From the NCBI GenBank assembly GCA_002325245.1, contig DCRR01000019.1, positions 4,360-30,647 on the forward strand: 26,288 bases of DNA. The letters are read 5' to 3'. Position numbers and translations under genes: made by a program. This document shows positions 15,542 through 22,999 of the stretch, piece by piece (position 1 is the first letter of the stretch; each line of letters opens with the position of its first letter). The notes under the pieces were generated by a model. That model searched no databases and was not told where the DNA came from. It saw only the letters and a program-made list of their open reading frames with translations. The stretch comes from Microbacteriaceae bacterium UBA1487 (lineage in GTDB: Bacteria; Actinomycetota; Actinomycetes; Actinomycetales; Microbacteriaceae).

Positions 15542-16512
15542 GCGGACCCACGATCCGACCGCGCCGGCTGCGCCGCACGCCCGCCGTGCGCGCCCTCGCG
15601 CGCGAGACCCACCTTGCGCCGTCGCAGCTCGTGCTGCCGGTGTTCGTGCGCGAAGGCCTCACCGAGGCGCAGCCGATCCTCTCGATGCCGGGCGTCGTCC
15701 AGCATCCGCTCTCCGAGGTCGGCCGGGTGGCCGCGCGCGTGGCCGAGGCCGGGCTCGGCGGCATCATGCTCTTCGGGGTGCCCGAGACGCGCGACGCGAC
15801 CGGCTCGGGGATTCTCGACCCGAAGGGCATCCTGAATCGCGCGATCCGCGCCGCCGTCGTCGAGGTCGGCGACGCCACGGTGATCCAGGCGGATCTGTGC
15901 CTCGACGAGTTCACCAATCACGGCCACTGCGGCGTGCTCGACGCCCACGGTGCGGTCGACAACGACGCCACTCTGGAGCTCTACGCGCAGGCCGCCGTCG
16001 CGCAGGCCGAGGCCGGGGCTCACCTGCTCGGACTGTCCGGGATGATGGACGGTCAGACCGCGGTCGCCCGCCACGCACTCGACGCCGCCGGACACGCCGA
16101 CGTCGCGCTGCTGGCCTACTCGGCGAAGTACGCCTCCGCGCTCTACGGCCCGTTCCGCGACGCCGTCGACTCGCAGCTGCGCGGCGATCGTCGCAGCTAC
16201 CAGCTCGACCCCGCGAACGGCCGCGAAGGACTGCGCGAGGCGGCGCTCGACGTCGCCGAAGGCGCCGACATCGTCATGGTCAAGCCGGCCAGCTTCTACC
16301 TGGATGTGCTCGCCGAGGTCGCGGCGGAGAGCCCCGTCCCGGTCTGGGCGTATCAGGTCTCGGGGGAGTACGCGATGATCGAAGCCGCCTCCGCGAACGG
16401 CTGGATCGACCGCCGTCGCGCGATCGAGGAGTCGGTGATCTCGATCCGCCGCGCCGGCGCCGACGCCGTGCTCAGCTACTGGGCGCTCGAGCTGGCGGAG
16501 TGGGCGAAGTGA
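15538..16512 (+). CDS. hemB: Delta-aminolevulinic acid dehydratase (porphobilinogen synthase)
   Basis: A 324-residue TIM-barrel enzyme that condenses two 5-aminolevulinates to porphobilinogen. Both Schiff-base lysines are present: Lys197 (YSAKYAS) and Lys249 (VMVKPA). The metal-site stretch reads Cys121-Leu-Asp123 ... HGHCG (Cys131): two of the three zinc cysteines are kept and the middle one is aspartate, a hybrid between the zinc (C-x-C...C) and magnesium (A-x-D...D) types. The ATG overlaps the hemD stop (ATGA), and its own stop overlaps the GTG of hemL. Confidence 0.97.
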   Translation: MSGPTIRPRRLRRTPAVRALARETHLAPSQLVLPVFVREGLTEAQPILSMPGVVQHPLSEVGRVAARVAEAGLGGIMLFGVPETRDATGSGILDPKGILNRAIRAAVVEVGDATVIQADLCLDEFTNHGHCGVLDAHGAVDNDATLELYAQAAVAQAEAGAHLLGLSGMMDGQTAVARHALDAAGHADVALLAYSAKYASALYGPFRDAVDSQLRGDRRSYQLDPANGREGLREAALDVAEGADIVMVKPASFYLDVLAEVAAESPVPVWAYQVSGEYAMIEAASANGWIDRRRAIEESVISIRRAGADAVLSYWALELAEWAK

Positions 16513-17852
16513 CCGCCCGCGAGCCTTCGCGCTCCGAGCAGCTGTTCGACCGTGCGCGCCGCATTCTCCCCGGCGGGGTCGACTCGCCCGTGCGCGCCTT
16601 CGGCTCGGTCGGCGGAACCCCGCGCTTCCTCGCGTCCGCGCACGGAGCGTTCGTCGTGGATGCCGACGGCACCGAACTCGTCGACCTGGTGGGCTCCTGG
16701 GGTCCGGCGCTGCTCGGCCACGCGCATCCGGAGGTCGTCGACGCGGTGCAGCGCGCCGCCGCCCGCGCCCTGTCCTTCGGCGCCCCCACCGAGGGCGAGG
16801 TCGAGCTCGCCGAGCTGATCGCCGAGCGGTTCGCGCGCACCGGGCCCGACGGGGTGCGCCTCGCCCCGATCGAGCGGCTGCGACTGGTCTCGACCGGCAC
16901 CGAAGCGACGATGACCGCGATCCGCCTGGTGCGCGGCGCCACCGGGCGCGACCTGGTGATCAAGTTCGCTGGCCACTACCACGGCCACTCCGACGGGCTG
17001 CTGGCCGAGGCGGGCTCGGGGCTGGCGACGCAGGCGCTCCCGGGCTCGGCGGGCGTCACCGCCGCGACCGCGAGCCAGACGATCGTGCTGCCGTACAACG
17101 ACCTCGATGCCGTGCGCGCCGCGTTCGCCCAGCATCCGGACCAGATCGCCGGGATCATCGTCGAATCGGCGGGCGCCAACATGGGCGTCGTCGCGCCGGT
17201 CCAGGGCTTCACCCGCGCGCTGCGGGATGTCTGCCACGAGCACGGCGCCCTGCTCATCGTCGACGAGGTGCTGACTGGATTCCGCTCGGGTCCCGCCGGC
17301 TACTGGGGCATCGAGGTCGATGCGGGCGAGGGATACCTTCCCGACCTGGTCTGCTTCGGCAAGGTGATCGGCGGCGGGCTGCCCGTCGCCGCGATCGGCG
17401 GACGCGCCGACCTTCTCGAGCTGCTCGCACCGCTCGGGCCGGTCTACCAGGCGGGAACGCTGAGCGGCAACCCGGTCGCGGTTGCGGCCGGCCTGGCGAC
17501 GCTGCGCCTCGCCGACGACGCCGCCTACGCGCGGCTGGCGGTCGCCGCGGATGCCGTCGCCACCGGCGTCTCCGCCGCGCTGACGGCGGAGGGGGTCGAG
17601 CACGTGGTGCCCCGGGCAGGGACCCTGTTCTCGTTCGCCTTCCGGGCCGAGCTGCCGCGCGGCTACCGTGAGGTGCAGGACCAGCGTGCCGAGCGGTATC
17701 CGGCCCTGTTCCACGCGTTCTTGGACCACGGCGTGATGCCGCCGCCGAGCGTGTTCGAGGCATGGTTCGTCTCCGCCTCGCACGACGAGCTCGCGATCGG
17801 CCGCATCCTCGACGCGGCTCCGGCCGCCGCGCGTGCCGCGGCGTCTTTCTGA
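16509..17852 (+). CDS. hemL: Glutamate-1-semialdehyde 2,1-aminomutase
   Basis: A 447-residue PLP enzyme of the class III aminotransferase fold that converts glutamate-1-semialdehyde, the HemA product, to 5-aminolevulinate. The PLP lysine is Lys285 (CFGKVIGGGLP), with STGTEATM (128-135) and VDEVLTGFR (251-259) around the cofactor. The GTG start overlaps the hemB stop (GTGA), completing an unbroken overlapped run hemQ-H-C-D-B-L. It is the last gene of the operon; no hairpin terminator is obvious in the 76 bases after it. Confidence 0.97.
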   Translation: MTAREPSRSEQLFDRARRILPGGVDSPVRAFGSVGGTPRFLASAHGAFVVDADGTELVDLVGSWGPALLGHAHPEVVDAVQRAAARALSFGAPTEGEVELAELIAERFARTGPDGVRLAPIERLRLVSTGTEATMTAIRLVRGATGRDLVIKFAGHYHGHSDGLLAEAGSGLATQALPGSAGVTAATASQTIVLPYNDLDAVRAAFAQHPDQIAGIIVESAGANMGVVAPVQGFTRALRDVCHEHGALLIVDEVLTGFRSGPAGYWGIEVDAGEGYLPDLVCFGKVIGGGLPVAAIGGRADLLELLAPLGPVYQAGTLSGNPVAVAAGLATLRLADDAAYARLAVAADAVATGVSAALTAEGVEHVVPRAGTLFSFAFRAELPRGYREVQDQRAERYPALFHAFLDHGVMPPPSVFEAWFVSASHDELAIGRILDAAPAAARAAASF

Positions 17853-17916
17853 TCACGGTTCACGCGACCCGGATTGCGTCGAGGTGCAAGATTACGAGAA
17901 AGTCTCAAGGTACGCG

Positions 17917-17922
17917 TACGCT
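17917..17922 (+). promoter_or_regulatory. -10 element of the second LLM oxidoreductase gene (leaderless geometry)
   Basis: TACGCT, six bases, then GTG at 17929. It overlaps a small palindrome (TACGCGTA). Confidence 0.55.
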
Positions 17923-17928
17923 AGCGCC

Positions 17929-18747
17929 GTGACGGCAGCAAGGACCGATCGAGTCCGCATCGGTGTGCAACTGGGGCTCCAGCACGCGAGCTTCGCCCAG
18001 ATCCGTGACGCCGTGCTGCGCTTCGAGGAGCTCGGTGTCGACACCATCTTCGTCTCGGACCACTTCTTTCCGGTCGGGCCCGCCGCTGAGGGGTTTCAGT
18101 TCGAGGTCTGGATGACTCTCGCTTCGATCGCTGAGCTCACCCATCGCGTCGAGTTCGGGCCGCTCGTCTCCTCCACCGCCTACCGGAACCCCGACCTGCA
18201 GGCCGACATGGCGCGGACGATCGACCACATCAGCGCGCACGCCACCGGGGTCGGTCGGTTCATCTTCGGCACCGGCTCCGGCGGGCAGGAGCGCGACTTC
18301 CGCGCCTACGGCTACCCCTTCGACGGGCCCGCCGCCCGCGCCGAGCGGCTCGCGAACGATGTCGCGCGCGTGCGCGAGCGCTGGGCCGCTCTCAATCCGC
18401 CGCCGACGCGCTCGATCCCGCTGCTCATCGGCGGGCACGGAGAGAACACAACGTTGCGCACCGTTGCCGAGCACGCCGACATCTGGCACTCCTTCAGCGA
18501 CCCGGACACCTTCGTGCGACGACTCGGCGTCGTTCGCCACTGGTGCGCCGAGATCGGCCGTGACCCGCGCGAGATCCGCCTCGCCACCGGAACCAGTCTC
18601 GGCGGTGCAGGCATGCTCGACGCCGCCTCGCTGCGGGCCTATCACGCGCTCGGCGTGCGATTGTTCGTTCCCGCCCTCGACGGACCCGAGTTCGACCTGG
18701 CGCCCGTGCGCCGGCTTCTGGACTGGCGCGAAACGCTCGAAGTCTGA
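17929..18747 (+). CDS. LLM-class (luciferase-like, probably F420-dependent) oxidoreductase, copy 2
   Basis: A 272-residue TIM-barrel protein clearly paralogous to the 7397-8188 gene: both share VR(L/I)GVQ, DHFFP, RNPDLQADMARTIDHIS, GRFIFGTGSG, LNPPPTR and HADIWHSF. In the first ~95 residues more than half match by eye; the C-terminal thirds diverge, suggesting different substrates. The GTG at 17929 is preferred over an upstream ATG in frame because TACGCT lies exactly six bases before it and family homology starts at RVRIGVQ. It has its own promoter after hemL. Cofactor (F420 or FMN) and substrate are not shown by the sequence. Confidence 0.87.
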   Translation: MTAARTDRVRIGVQLGLQHASFAQIRDAVLRFEELGVDTIFVSDHFFPVGPAAEGFQFEVWMTLASIAELTHRVEFGPLVSSTAYRNPDLQADMARTIDHISAHATGVGRFIFGTGSGGQERDFRAYGYPFDGPAARAERLANDVARVRERWAALNPPPTRSIPLLIGGHGENTTLRTVAEHADIWHSFSDPDTFVRRLGVVRHWCAEIGRDPREIRLATGTSLGGAGMLDAASLRAYHALGVRLFVPALDGPEFDLAPVRRLLDWRETLEV

Positions 18748-18781
18748 CGCTTCTGGTGCGGAGCGCGCCGGCGGCTCGGCC

Positions 18782-18787
18782 TAGCCT
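18782..18787 (+). promoter_or_regulatory. -10 element of the EamA transporter gene (leaderless geometry)
   Basis: TAGCCT, six bases, then GTG at 18794. Confidence 0.55.
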
Positions 18788-18793
18788 GAACGA

Positions 18794-19738
18794 GTGAGCG
18801 TCACCTCCCCGCCGCGGTCGAGCGCCGCCGTCCTCGCCGCCATCGCGATCACCCTGCTGGCCTGGGCGAGCGCGTTCGTCGCCATCCGCGACGTCGCGCC
18901 CGAGATCGGCGGCGGCGCCCTCGCGCTCGGGCGGCTGCTCATCGGAACTCTCGCGCTCGGGCTCCTTGTCGCGGTGCGGCGGACCTGGATGCGCCCGACC
19001 GGCCGCGAATGGCTGCTGCTCGCCCTCTACGGCCTCGCGTGGTTCGGCGCCTACAACGTCGCGCTCAACCTCGCCGAGCACACGCTCGATGCGGGCACCA
19101 CGGCGATGATCGTCAACATCGGACCGATCCTCATCGCGCTCGGCGCGGGCGTGCTGCTGGGGGAGGGCGTCCCGCGCTGGCTCGTGATCGGGGCGCTGGT
19201 CGCGTTCCTCGGCGTCGTCATCATCGGCCTCGCCTCGAGCGTCGCGGTGCCCGGCCGGGAGATCGACCTCGTCGGCATGCTCTGGGCGCTTCTCGCCGCC
19301 GTCACCTACGCCGCCGGGGTGCTCGCGCAGAAGCCGGTCTCGCGCCGGATCCCCGCGATTCAGACGACGTTCGTCGGCTGCGTCGTCGGGGCGATCGCCA
19401 CGCTGCCCTTCGTGGGCCAGCTGGCGGCGGAAGCGCGAGAAGCGAGCGCGCTCGCGCTTGTCGGCGTCCTCTACCTCGGCATCGTGCCCACCGCGCTCGC
19501 CTTCACCACGTGGGGCTACGCCCTCGCGCGGATGCCCGCGGGGCGGCTCGGCGTCTCCACCTACATCGTGCCGCCGCTCGTCGTCCTGTTCGCCTGGATC
19601 GTGCTCGGCGAGATCCCCGCGATCCTCGCCGTCGTCGGCGGCGCGGTCTGCCTGCTCGGCGTCGCCGTGAGTCGACGGCGCTCGCACCCACCCGCCGCGC
19701 CGCCGGCACCGGTCGCCGCGCCTCCCGCCGCCACCTGA
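18794..19738 (+). CDS. EamA/DMT-family transporter
   Basis: A 314-residue integral membrane protein with about ten hydrophobic helices in two EamA repeats, the first opening with ITLLAWASAFVAIR and the second near VGMLWALLAAVTYAAG. Family members export amino acids, nucleotides or other small metabolites; the substrate cannot be predicted here. The conserved-type glutamates VLLGEG at the end of repeat one and IVLGEIP in repeat two are present. The proline/alanine-rich tail is probably cytoplasmic. The GTG start has a TAGCCT hexamer six bases upstream. It is a single gene between the LLM gene and the rpsP operon. Confidence 0.9.
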   Translation: MSVTSPPRSSAAVLAAIAITLLAWASAFVAIRDVAPEIGGGALALGRLLIGTLALGLLVAVRRTWMRPTGREWLLLALYGLAWFGAYNVALNLAEHTLDAGTTAMIVNIGPILIALGAGVLLGEGVPRWLVIGALVAFLGVVIIGLASSVAVPGREIDLVGMLWALLAAVTYAAGVLAQKPVSRRIPAIQTTFVGCVVGAIATLPFVGQLAAEAREASALALVGVLYLGIVPTALAFTTWGYALARMPAGRLGVSTYIVPPLVVLFAWIVLGEIPAILAVVGGAVCLLGVAVSRRRSHPPAAPPAPVAAPPAAT

Positions 19739-19759
19739 TCCCGCTCATCGGGCGACCTG

Positions 19760-19789
19760 TTCACAGTTCGCGGCGAAATCTGCCAGAAT
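19760..19789 (+). promoter_or_regulatory. Promoter of the rpsP operon
   Basis: A -35-like TTCACA (19760-19765), an 18-base spacer and a -10-like CAGAAT (19784-19789). The same CAGAATA block occurs before rplS. Transcription would begin near 19796 and give a leader of about 120 bases. Confidence 0.5.
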
Positions 19790-19795
19790 AGTTCT

Positions 19796-19917
19796 TTGGG
19801 TCCCCGCTACCCGACCCTCTATCCGGTCGCGGACGATCCCCCTTCAGAACTTTCCTGCCGAGTGTGCCCCACGCGCACGGGAGCAGTTCGACCTTCATTC
19901 AACGTTTCAGGAGAATC
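19796..19917 (+). promoter_or_regulatory. 5' leader of the rpsP operon
   Basis: About 120 untranslated bases with a small hairpin at 19862-19878 (GTGTGC, loop CCCAC, GCGCAC; one G-U pair). The leader ends in AGGAGA, a good Shine-Dalgarno sequence 4 bases before GTG. It could host translational feedback, but this is not a leader family I recognise. Confidence 0.35.
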
Positions 19918-20373
19918 GTGGCTGTCAAGATCCGCCTCAAGCGCCTCGGAAAGATCCGTGCGCCGTACTACCGAATCGTCGTTGCCGACTCGCGCACCAA
20001 GCGCGACGGTCGCGTCATCGAAGAGATCGGGAAGTACCACCCGACCGAGGAGCCCTCGTTCATCGAGATCGACTCCGAGCGCGCCCAGTACTGGCTGAGC
20101 GTCGGCGCGCAGCCGACCGAGCAGGTCGCGGCTCTCCTCAAGCTCTCGGGCGACTGGGGCATCTTCAAGGGCGAGAAGGGTGCCAAGAGCACCATCAAGA
20201 CCAAGGAAGCCCCCGTCGCGTTCGTCGTCGACGAGAAGAAGAAGCCGGTTCTCAAGCCCAAGGCGGAGAAGAAGGCCGAGGCCAAGGCTGAGGCTGCTGC
20301 CGAGGAGGCCGCTGCCGAGGCTCCCGCCGACGAGACGCCCGCCGAGGCGCCGGCCGACGCCGACCAGGCGTAG
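19918..20373 (+). CDS. rpsP: 30S ribosomal protein S16
   Basis: A 151-residue ribosomal protein. Residues 1-~85 are the S16 fold (VAVKIRLKRLGKIRAPYYRIVV, with the ADSRTKRDG loop). The remaining ~65 residues are a Lys/Ala/Glu tail that actinobacterial S16 proteins often carry. The GTG at 19918 is chosen because AGGAGA lies 4 bases before it and S16 always begins at this strand; an upstream in-frame ATG would add foreign sequence. It heads the rpsP-khpA-rimM operon. Confidence 0.97.
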   Translation: MAVKIRLKRLGKIRAPYYRIVVADSRTKRDGRVIEEIGKYHPTEEPSFIEIDSERAQYWLSVGAQPTEQVAALLKLSGDWGIFKGEKGAKSTIKTKEAPVAFVVDEKKKPVLKPKAEKKAEAKAEAAAEEAAAEAPADETPAEAPADADQA

Positions 20374-20378
20374 TCATC

Positions 20379-20618
20379 ATGCTGGCATCCGCTCTGAAGC
20401 ATCTCGTCACGGGGATCGTCGAGCATCCCGACGATGTTCAGGTGGATTCCTCGAGCTCTGCTCGTGGAGAGGTCCTCGAGGTGCGCGTGCACCCCGAGGA
20501 CCTCGGCCGCGTGATCGGCCGCGCCGGTCGCACGGCCAAGGCACTGCGCACGCTCGTCAATGCCCTCGCCGACGGTCGACGCGTTCGCGTTGACGTCGTC
20601 GACACCGACGAGGCGTGA
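20379..20618 (+). CDS. khpA: KH-domain RNA-binding protein KhpA
   Basis: A 79-residue single KH domain with the RNA-binding GxxG loop at residues 47-50 (GRAG) within LGRVIGRAGRTAKALR. In Firmicutes KhpA pairs with KhpB and affects cell-wall growth; in actinobacteria it sits in the ribosomal rpsP operon, as here, 5 bases after rpsP. The stop overlaps the GTG of rimM (GTGA). Confidence 0.94.
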   Translation: MLASALKHLVTGIVEHPDDVQVDSSSSARGEVLEVRVHPEDLGRVIGRAGRTAKALRTLVNALADGRRVRVDVVDTDEA

Positions 20619-21289
20619 GCCCCGCAGCTCCCCGACCCGGTGGAGGGTCCGGTCCGCGCGCCGGCGTCACGCAGCTCCGAGTCGGGCGCCTGACGAAAGC
20701 GCACGGCCTCAAGGGCGCGCTGAAGATCGAGCTCTACACCGACGACCCGGATCGCCGGTTCGCACCGGGTTCGAGCTTCTCGTTGCAGGTTCCGTCTTCG
20801 TCGCCGTGGCACGGCAAGACGCTCGAGCTCGTCGAGCTGCGCTGGTACAACGCGCAGCCGGTCGGGTTCTTCGTCGGCGTCGACGACCGCACCGCCGCCG
20901 AGACGCTCGTCAAGGCGATCCTCTGGGTGGACCAGGAGACGGCCGAGCTTCCCGAAGAGAAGGACGCCTGGTACGACCACCAGCTCGTCGGCCTCAAGGC
21001 CTTCCGCGACGGCGTCGAGATCGGCCGCGTCGTGCGCGTCGACCACTTCCCCGCGCAGGACCTGCTCGCCATTCGCACCGCCGAGCGCGAGGTGCTCGTC
21101 CCGTTCGTGGCGGCGATCGTTCCCGAGGTCGATGTCGCGGCGGGCCGGATCACCCTGACGCCGCCCGCGGGCCTGTTCGAAGACCTGCCCGACGAGCCCG
21201 AGCCGGCCGCGTCGCCCACGTGTTCTCAGTCGACCGGCGCCGCCGACTCCGAGGCGAAGCCCGACGCGCAGCCCGACGACGCCGAGTAG
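20615..21289 (+). CDS. rimM: Ribosome maturation factor RimM
   Basis: A 224-residue 16S rRNA processing factor that binds S19 during 30S assembly. The RimM domain opens with LRVGRLTKAHGLKGALKIE-type sequence (about 21-39), and the PRC-barrel begins near DAWYDHQLVGLKAF (about 117). The last ~40 residues form an acidic, proline-rich tail that looks disordered. The GTG start overlaps the khpA stop (GTGA). The S16-KhpA-RimM order is the usual actinobacterial one. Confidence 0.95.
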   Translation: MSPAAPRPGGGSGPRAGVTQLRVGRLTKAHGLKGALKIELYTDDPDRRFAPGSSFSLQVPSSSPWHGKTLELVELRWYNAQPVGFFVGVDDRTAAETLVKAILWVDQETAELPEEKDAWYDHQLVGLKAFRDGVEIGRVVRVDHFPAQDLLAIRTAEREVLVPFVAAIVPEVDVAAGRITLTPPAGLFEDLPDEPEPAASPTCSQSTGAADSEAKPDAQPDDAE

Positions 21290-21308
21290 CGTCGCCCGCC
21301 GAGGTGGC

Positions 21309-21314
21309 TAGGCT
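21309..21314 (+). promoter_or_regulatory. -10 element of trmD (leaderless geometry)
   Basis: TAGGCT, six bases, then GTG at 21321. The surrounding GTGGCTAGGCTC also occurs before map. Confidence 0.55.
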
Positions 21315-21320
21315 CAACGG

Positions 21321-22025
21321 GTGCGCATCGACATTGTCACGATCTTCCCGGAGTTCTTCTCCGTGCTCGACGTCTCCCTTCTCGGCAAGGCGCGGGCGAC
21401 GGGCCTGATCGACGTCCGCGTGCACGACCTGCGCGACTTCACGCACGACCGCCACCGCACCGTCGATGACACCCCCGCGGGCGGCGGCGCCGGCATGGTC
21501 ATGAAGCCGGAGCCGTGGGGCGAGGCGCTCGATGCGGTGCTCAGCAGCGCGCAGGATGCCGTCGTCATCTTCCCGAGCCCGGCCGGCTCGCTGTTCACTC
21601 AGGCGGCGGCGCGCGAACTGAGCGATACCACGCATCTGGTCTTCTGCTGCGGCCGTTACGAGGGGATCGATCAGCGGGTGATCGAGCACGCCCGCAGCCG
21701 TCCCGAGGTGGCCGAGGTGCGCGAGGTCAGCCTCGGCGACTACGTGCTGAACGGCGGCGAGGTCGCCGTCATGGCGATGGTCGAGGCGATCGGCCGTCTT
21801 GTGCCGGGCGTTGTCGGAAACCCCGAGAGCCTCGTCGAGGAGAGCCACGAGGACGGCCTGCTCGAGTATCCCAGCTACACGAAGCCCGCCGTCTGGCGAG
21901 GTCTGGAGACCCCGTCGATCCTGCTCAGCGGCAACCACGCCGCGATCGCCGCCTGGCGTCACGAGCAGCAGATGGAGCGCACCCGCCGCGTGCGGCCCGA
22001 ACTGCTTCCGCCGACGGAGTCCTAG
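21321..22025 (+). CDS. trmD: tRNA (guanine-N1)-methyltransferase TrmD
   Basis: A 234-residue SPOUT methyltransferase that makes m1G37 in tRNAs read with a following G, preventing frameshifting. Signature motifs are MRIDIVTIFPEFF at the start, DDTPAGGGAGMV, the knot region CGRYEGIDQRV and SLGDYVLNGGE, and LEYPSYTKP. The length is standard. Although it follows rimM by only 31 bases, TAGGCT six bases before its GTG suggests a separate leaderless promoter. Its stop shares CTAG (22022-22025) with map on the other strand. Confidence 0.98.
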   Translation: MRIDIVTIFPEFFSVLDVSLLGKARATGLIDVRVHDLRDFTHDRHRTVDDTPAGGGAGMVMKPEPWGEALDAVLSSAQDAVVIFPSPAGSLFTQAAARELSDTTHLVFCCGRYEGIDQRVIEHARSRPEVAEVREVSLGDYVLNGGEVAVMAMVEAIGRLVPGVVGNPESLVEESHEDGLLEYPSYTKPAVWRGLETPSILLSGNHAAIAAWRHEQQMERTRRVRPELLPPTES

Positions 22026-22792
22026 CTCGAGCGCTGGGTCAGGATGACCGGGCCGTCGTCCGTGACCGCGATCGTGTGCTCGGCGTGCGCGCCGCGCGAG
22101 CCGTCGCGCGAGCGCAGTGTCCAGCCGTCCGCATCCGTGTAGATCTTGTTGGTGGTGTGCAGGAACCACGGCTCGATCGCGAACACCAGGCCCGCGCGCA
22201 GCGGAAGGCCGCGCCCGCGGCGACCGTCGTTCGGGATGTGCGGGTCGCCGTGCATGATGCGGCCGACGCCGTGCCCGCCGAAGTCGAGGTTGACCTTCAG
22301 TCGGTTCGCCTTGGCGACCTCGCCGATGGCGCCGGAGATGTCGCCCACCTTGTTGCCGACGACGGCGGCCGCGATGCCCGCCTCGAGCGCCTTCTCGGTG
22401 ATCTCGATGAGGCGCAGGTCCTCCTCGCGGGGCGTGCCGACGGCGATCGTCAAGGCCGAGTCCGAGACCCAGCCGTTGAGGCTGGCGGCGAAGTCGAGCG
22501 TGAGGAGGTCGCCGTCGTGCAGCGCGTAGTCATGGGGAAGCCCGTGCAGCACGCCGTCATTCACCGAGGTGCAGATGACCTTGCCGAACGGCGAACCGCC
22601 GAAGGACGGGTGATAGTCGATGTAGCAGGACTCGGCGCCCGCCGAGCGGATCATGTCGTGCGCGAGCGCGTCGAGCTCGAGCAGGTTGACGCCGACCGCG
22701 GCGGCATCGCGGGTGGCTTCCAGCACGCTCGCCACGAACGCGCCCGCCGCGCGCATCTCATCGATTTCGGCCGGGGTGCGCAATTCAATCAC
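22022..22792 (-). CDS. map: Type I methionine aminopeptidase
   Basis: A 256-residue metalloprotease that removes the initiator methionine from nascent proteins. The pita-bread fold is seen from IELRTPAEIDEMRAAG, with metal ligands in LLTLDFAASLNGWVSDSA (two Asp), GHGVGRIMHGDP (His) and FAIEPW (Glu). GTG at 22792 has TAGGCT exactly six bases upstream. The gene is divergent from rplS and convergent with trmD. Confidence 0.97.
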   Translation of the reverse strand: MIELRTPAEIDEMRAAGAFVASVLEATRDAAAVGVNLLELDALAHDMIRSAGAESCYIDYHPSFGGSPFGKVICTSVNDGVLHGLPHDYALHDGDLLTLDFAASLNGWVSDSALTIAVGTPREEDLRLIEITEKALEAGIAAAVVGNKVGDISGAIGEVAKANRLKVNLDFGGHGVGRIMHGDPHIPNDGRRGRGLPLRAGLVFAIEPWFLHTTNKIYTDADGWTLRSRDGSRGAHAEHTIAVTDDGPVILTQRSS

Positions 22793-22798
22793 CGCACG

Positions 22799-22804
22799 AG
22801 CCTA
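22799..22804 (-). promoter_or_regulatory. -10 element of map (leaderless geometry)
   Basis: TAGGCT on the minus strand, six bases, then GTG at 22792; embedded in the same GTGGCTAGGCTC block found before trmD. Confidence 0.6.
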
Positions 22805-22868
22805 GCCACTTCAGGCGGTGCGAGCACGGCCCGACGCCAGCCGGTTTTTGGCGCGGCCCCGAATGTGG

Positions 22869-22874
22869 CAGAAT
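22869..22874 (+). promoter_or_regulatory. -10 element of rplS
   Basis: CAGAAT, identical to the rpsP -10 and followed like it by A. A T-rich TTTTTG lies 18 bases upstream (22845-22850) and may be the -35. Transcription would start near 22881. Confidence 0.45.
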
Positions 22875-22880
22875 AAGCGT

Positions 22881-22999
22881 TTGTGCCCGGCGCGACTCTG
22901 CCATAGGGGAGTCGCGGTTCTGCCGAACAGCACAACTTTTCTTCTTCATCACCGATACCCCGCGTCCCGACCTGTGGCGAACGCAGAGAGCGAACTGAC
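22881..22999 (+). promoter_or_regulatory. Structured 5' leader of rplS
   Basis: About 119 bases between the expected transcription start and the ATG. A strong hairpin lies at 22891-22916 (CGCGACTC / GAGTCGCG, 10-base loop in which CC and GG could pair), followed by a pyrimidine-rich stretch (22934-22950). This is a candidate for autoregulation by L19; no known leader class was recognised. Confidence 0.4.

Noticed and set aside
17833..17928. Upstream ATG start for the second LLM gene
   Set aside because: It lies inside hemL, adds about 30 unrelated residues, and the -10 plus homology both point to GTG 17929.
20170..20373. Long Lys/Ala/Glu tail on S16 as a novel fusion
   Set aside because: Such tails are common on actinobacterial S16 proteins; not unusual.
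22883..22906. Seven-codon frame (GTG to TAG) in the rplS leader as an attenuator peptide
   Set aside because: No ribosome-binding site and no codon bias; too short to support beyond chance.
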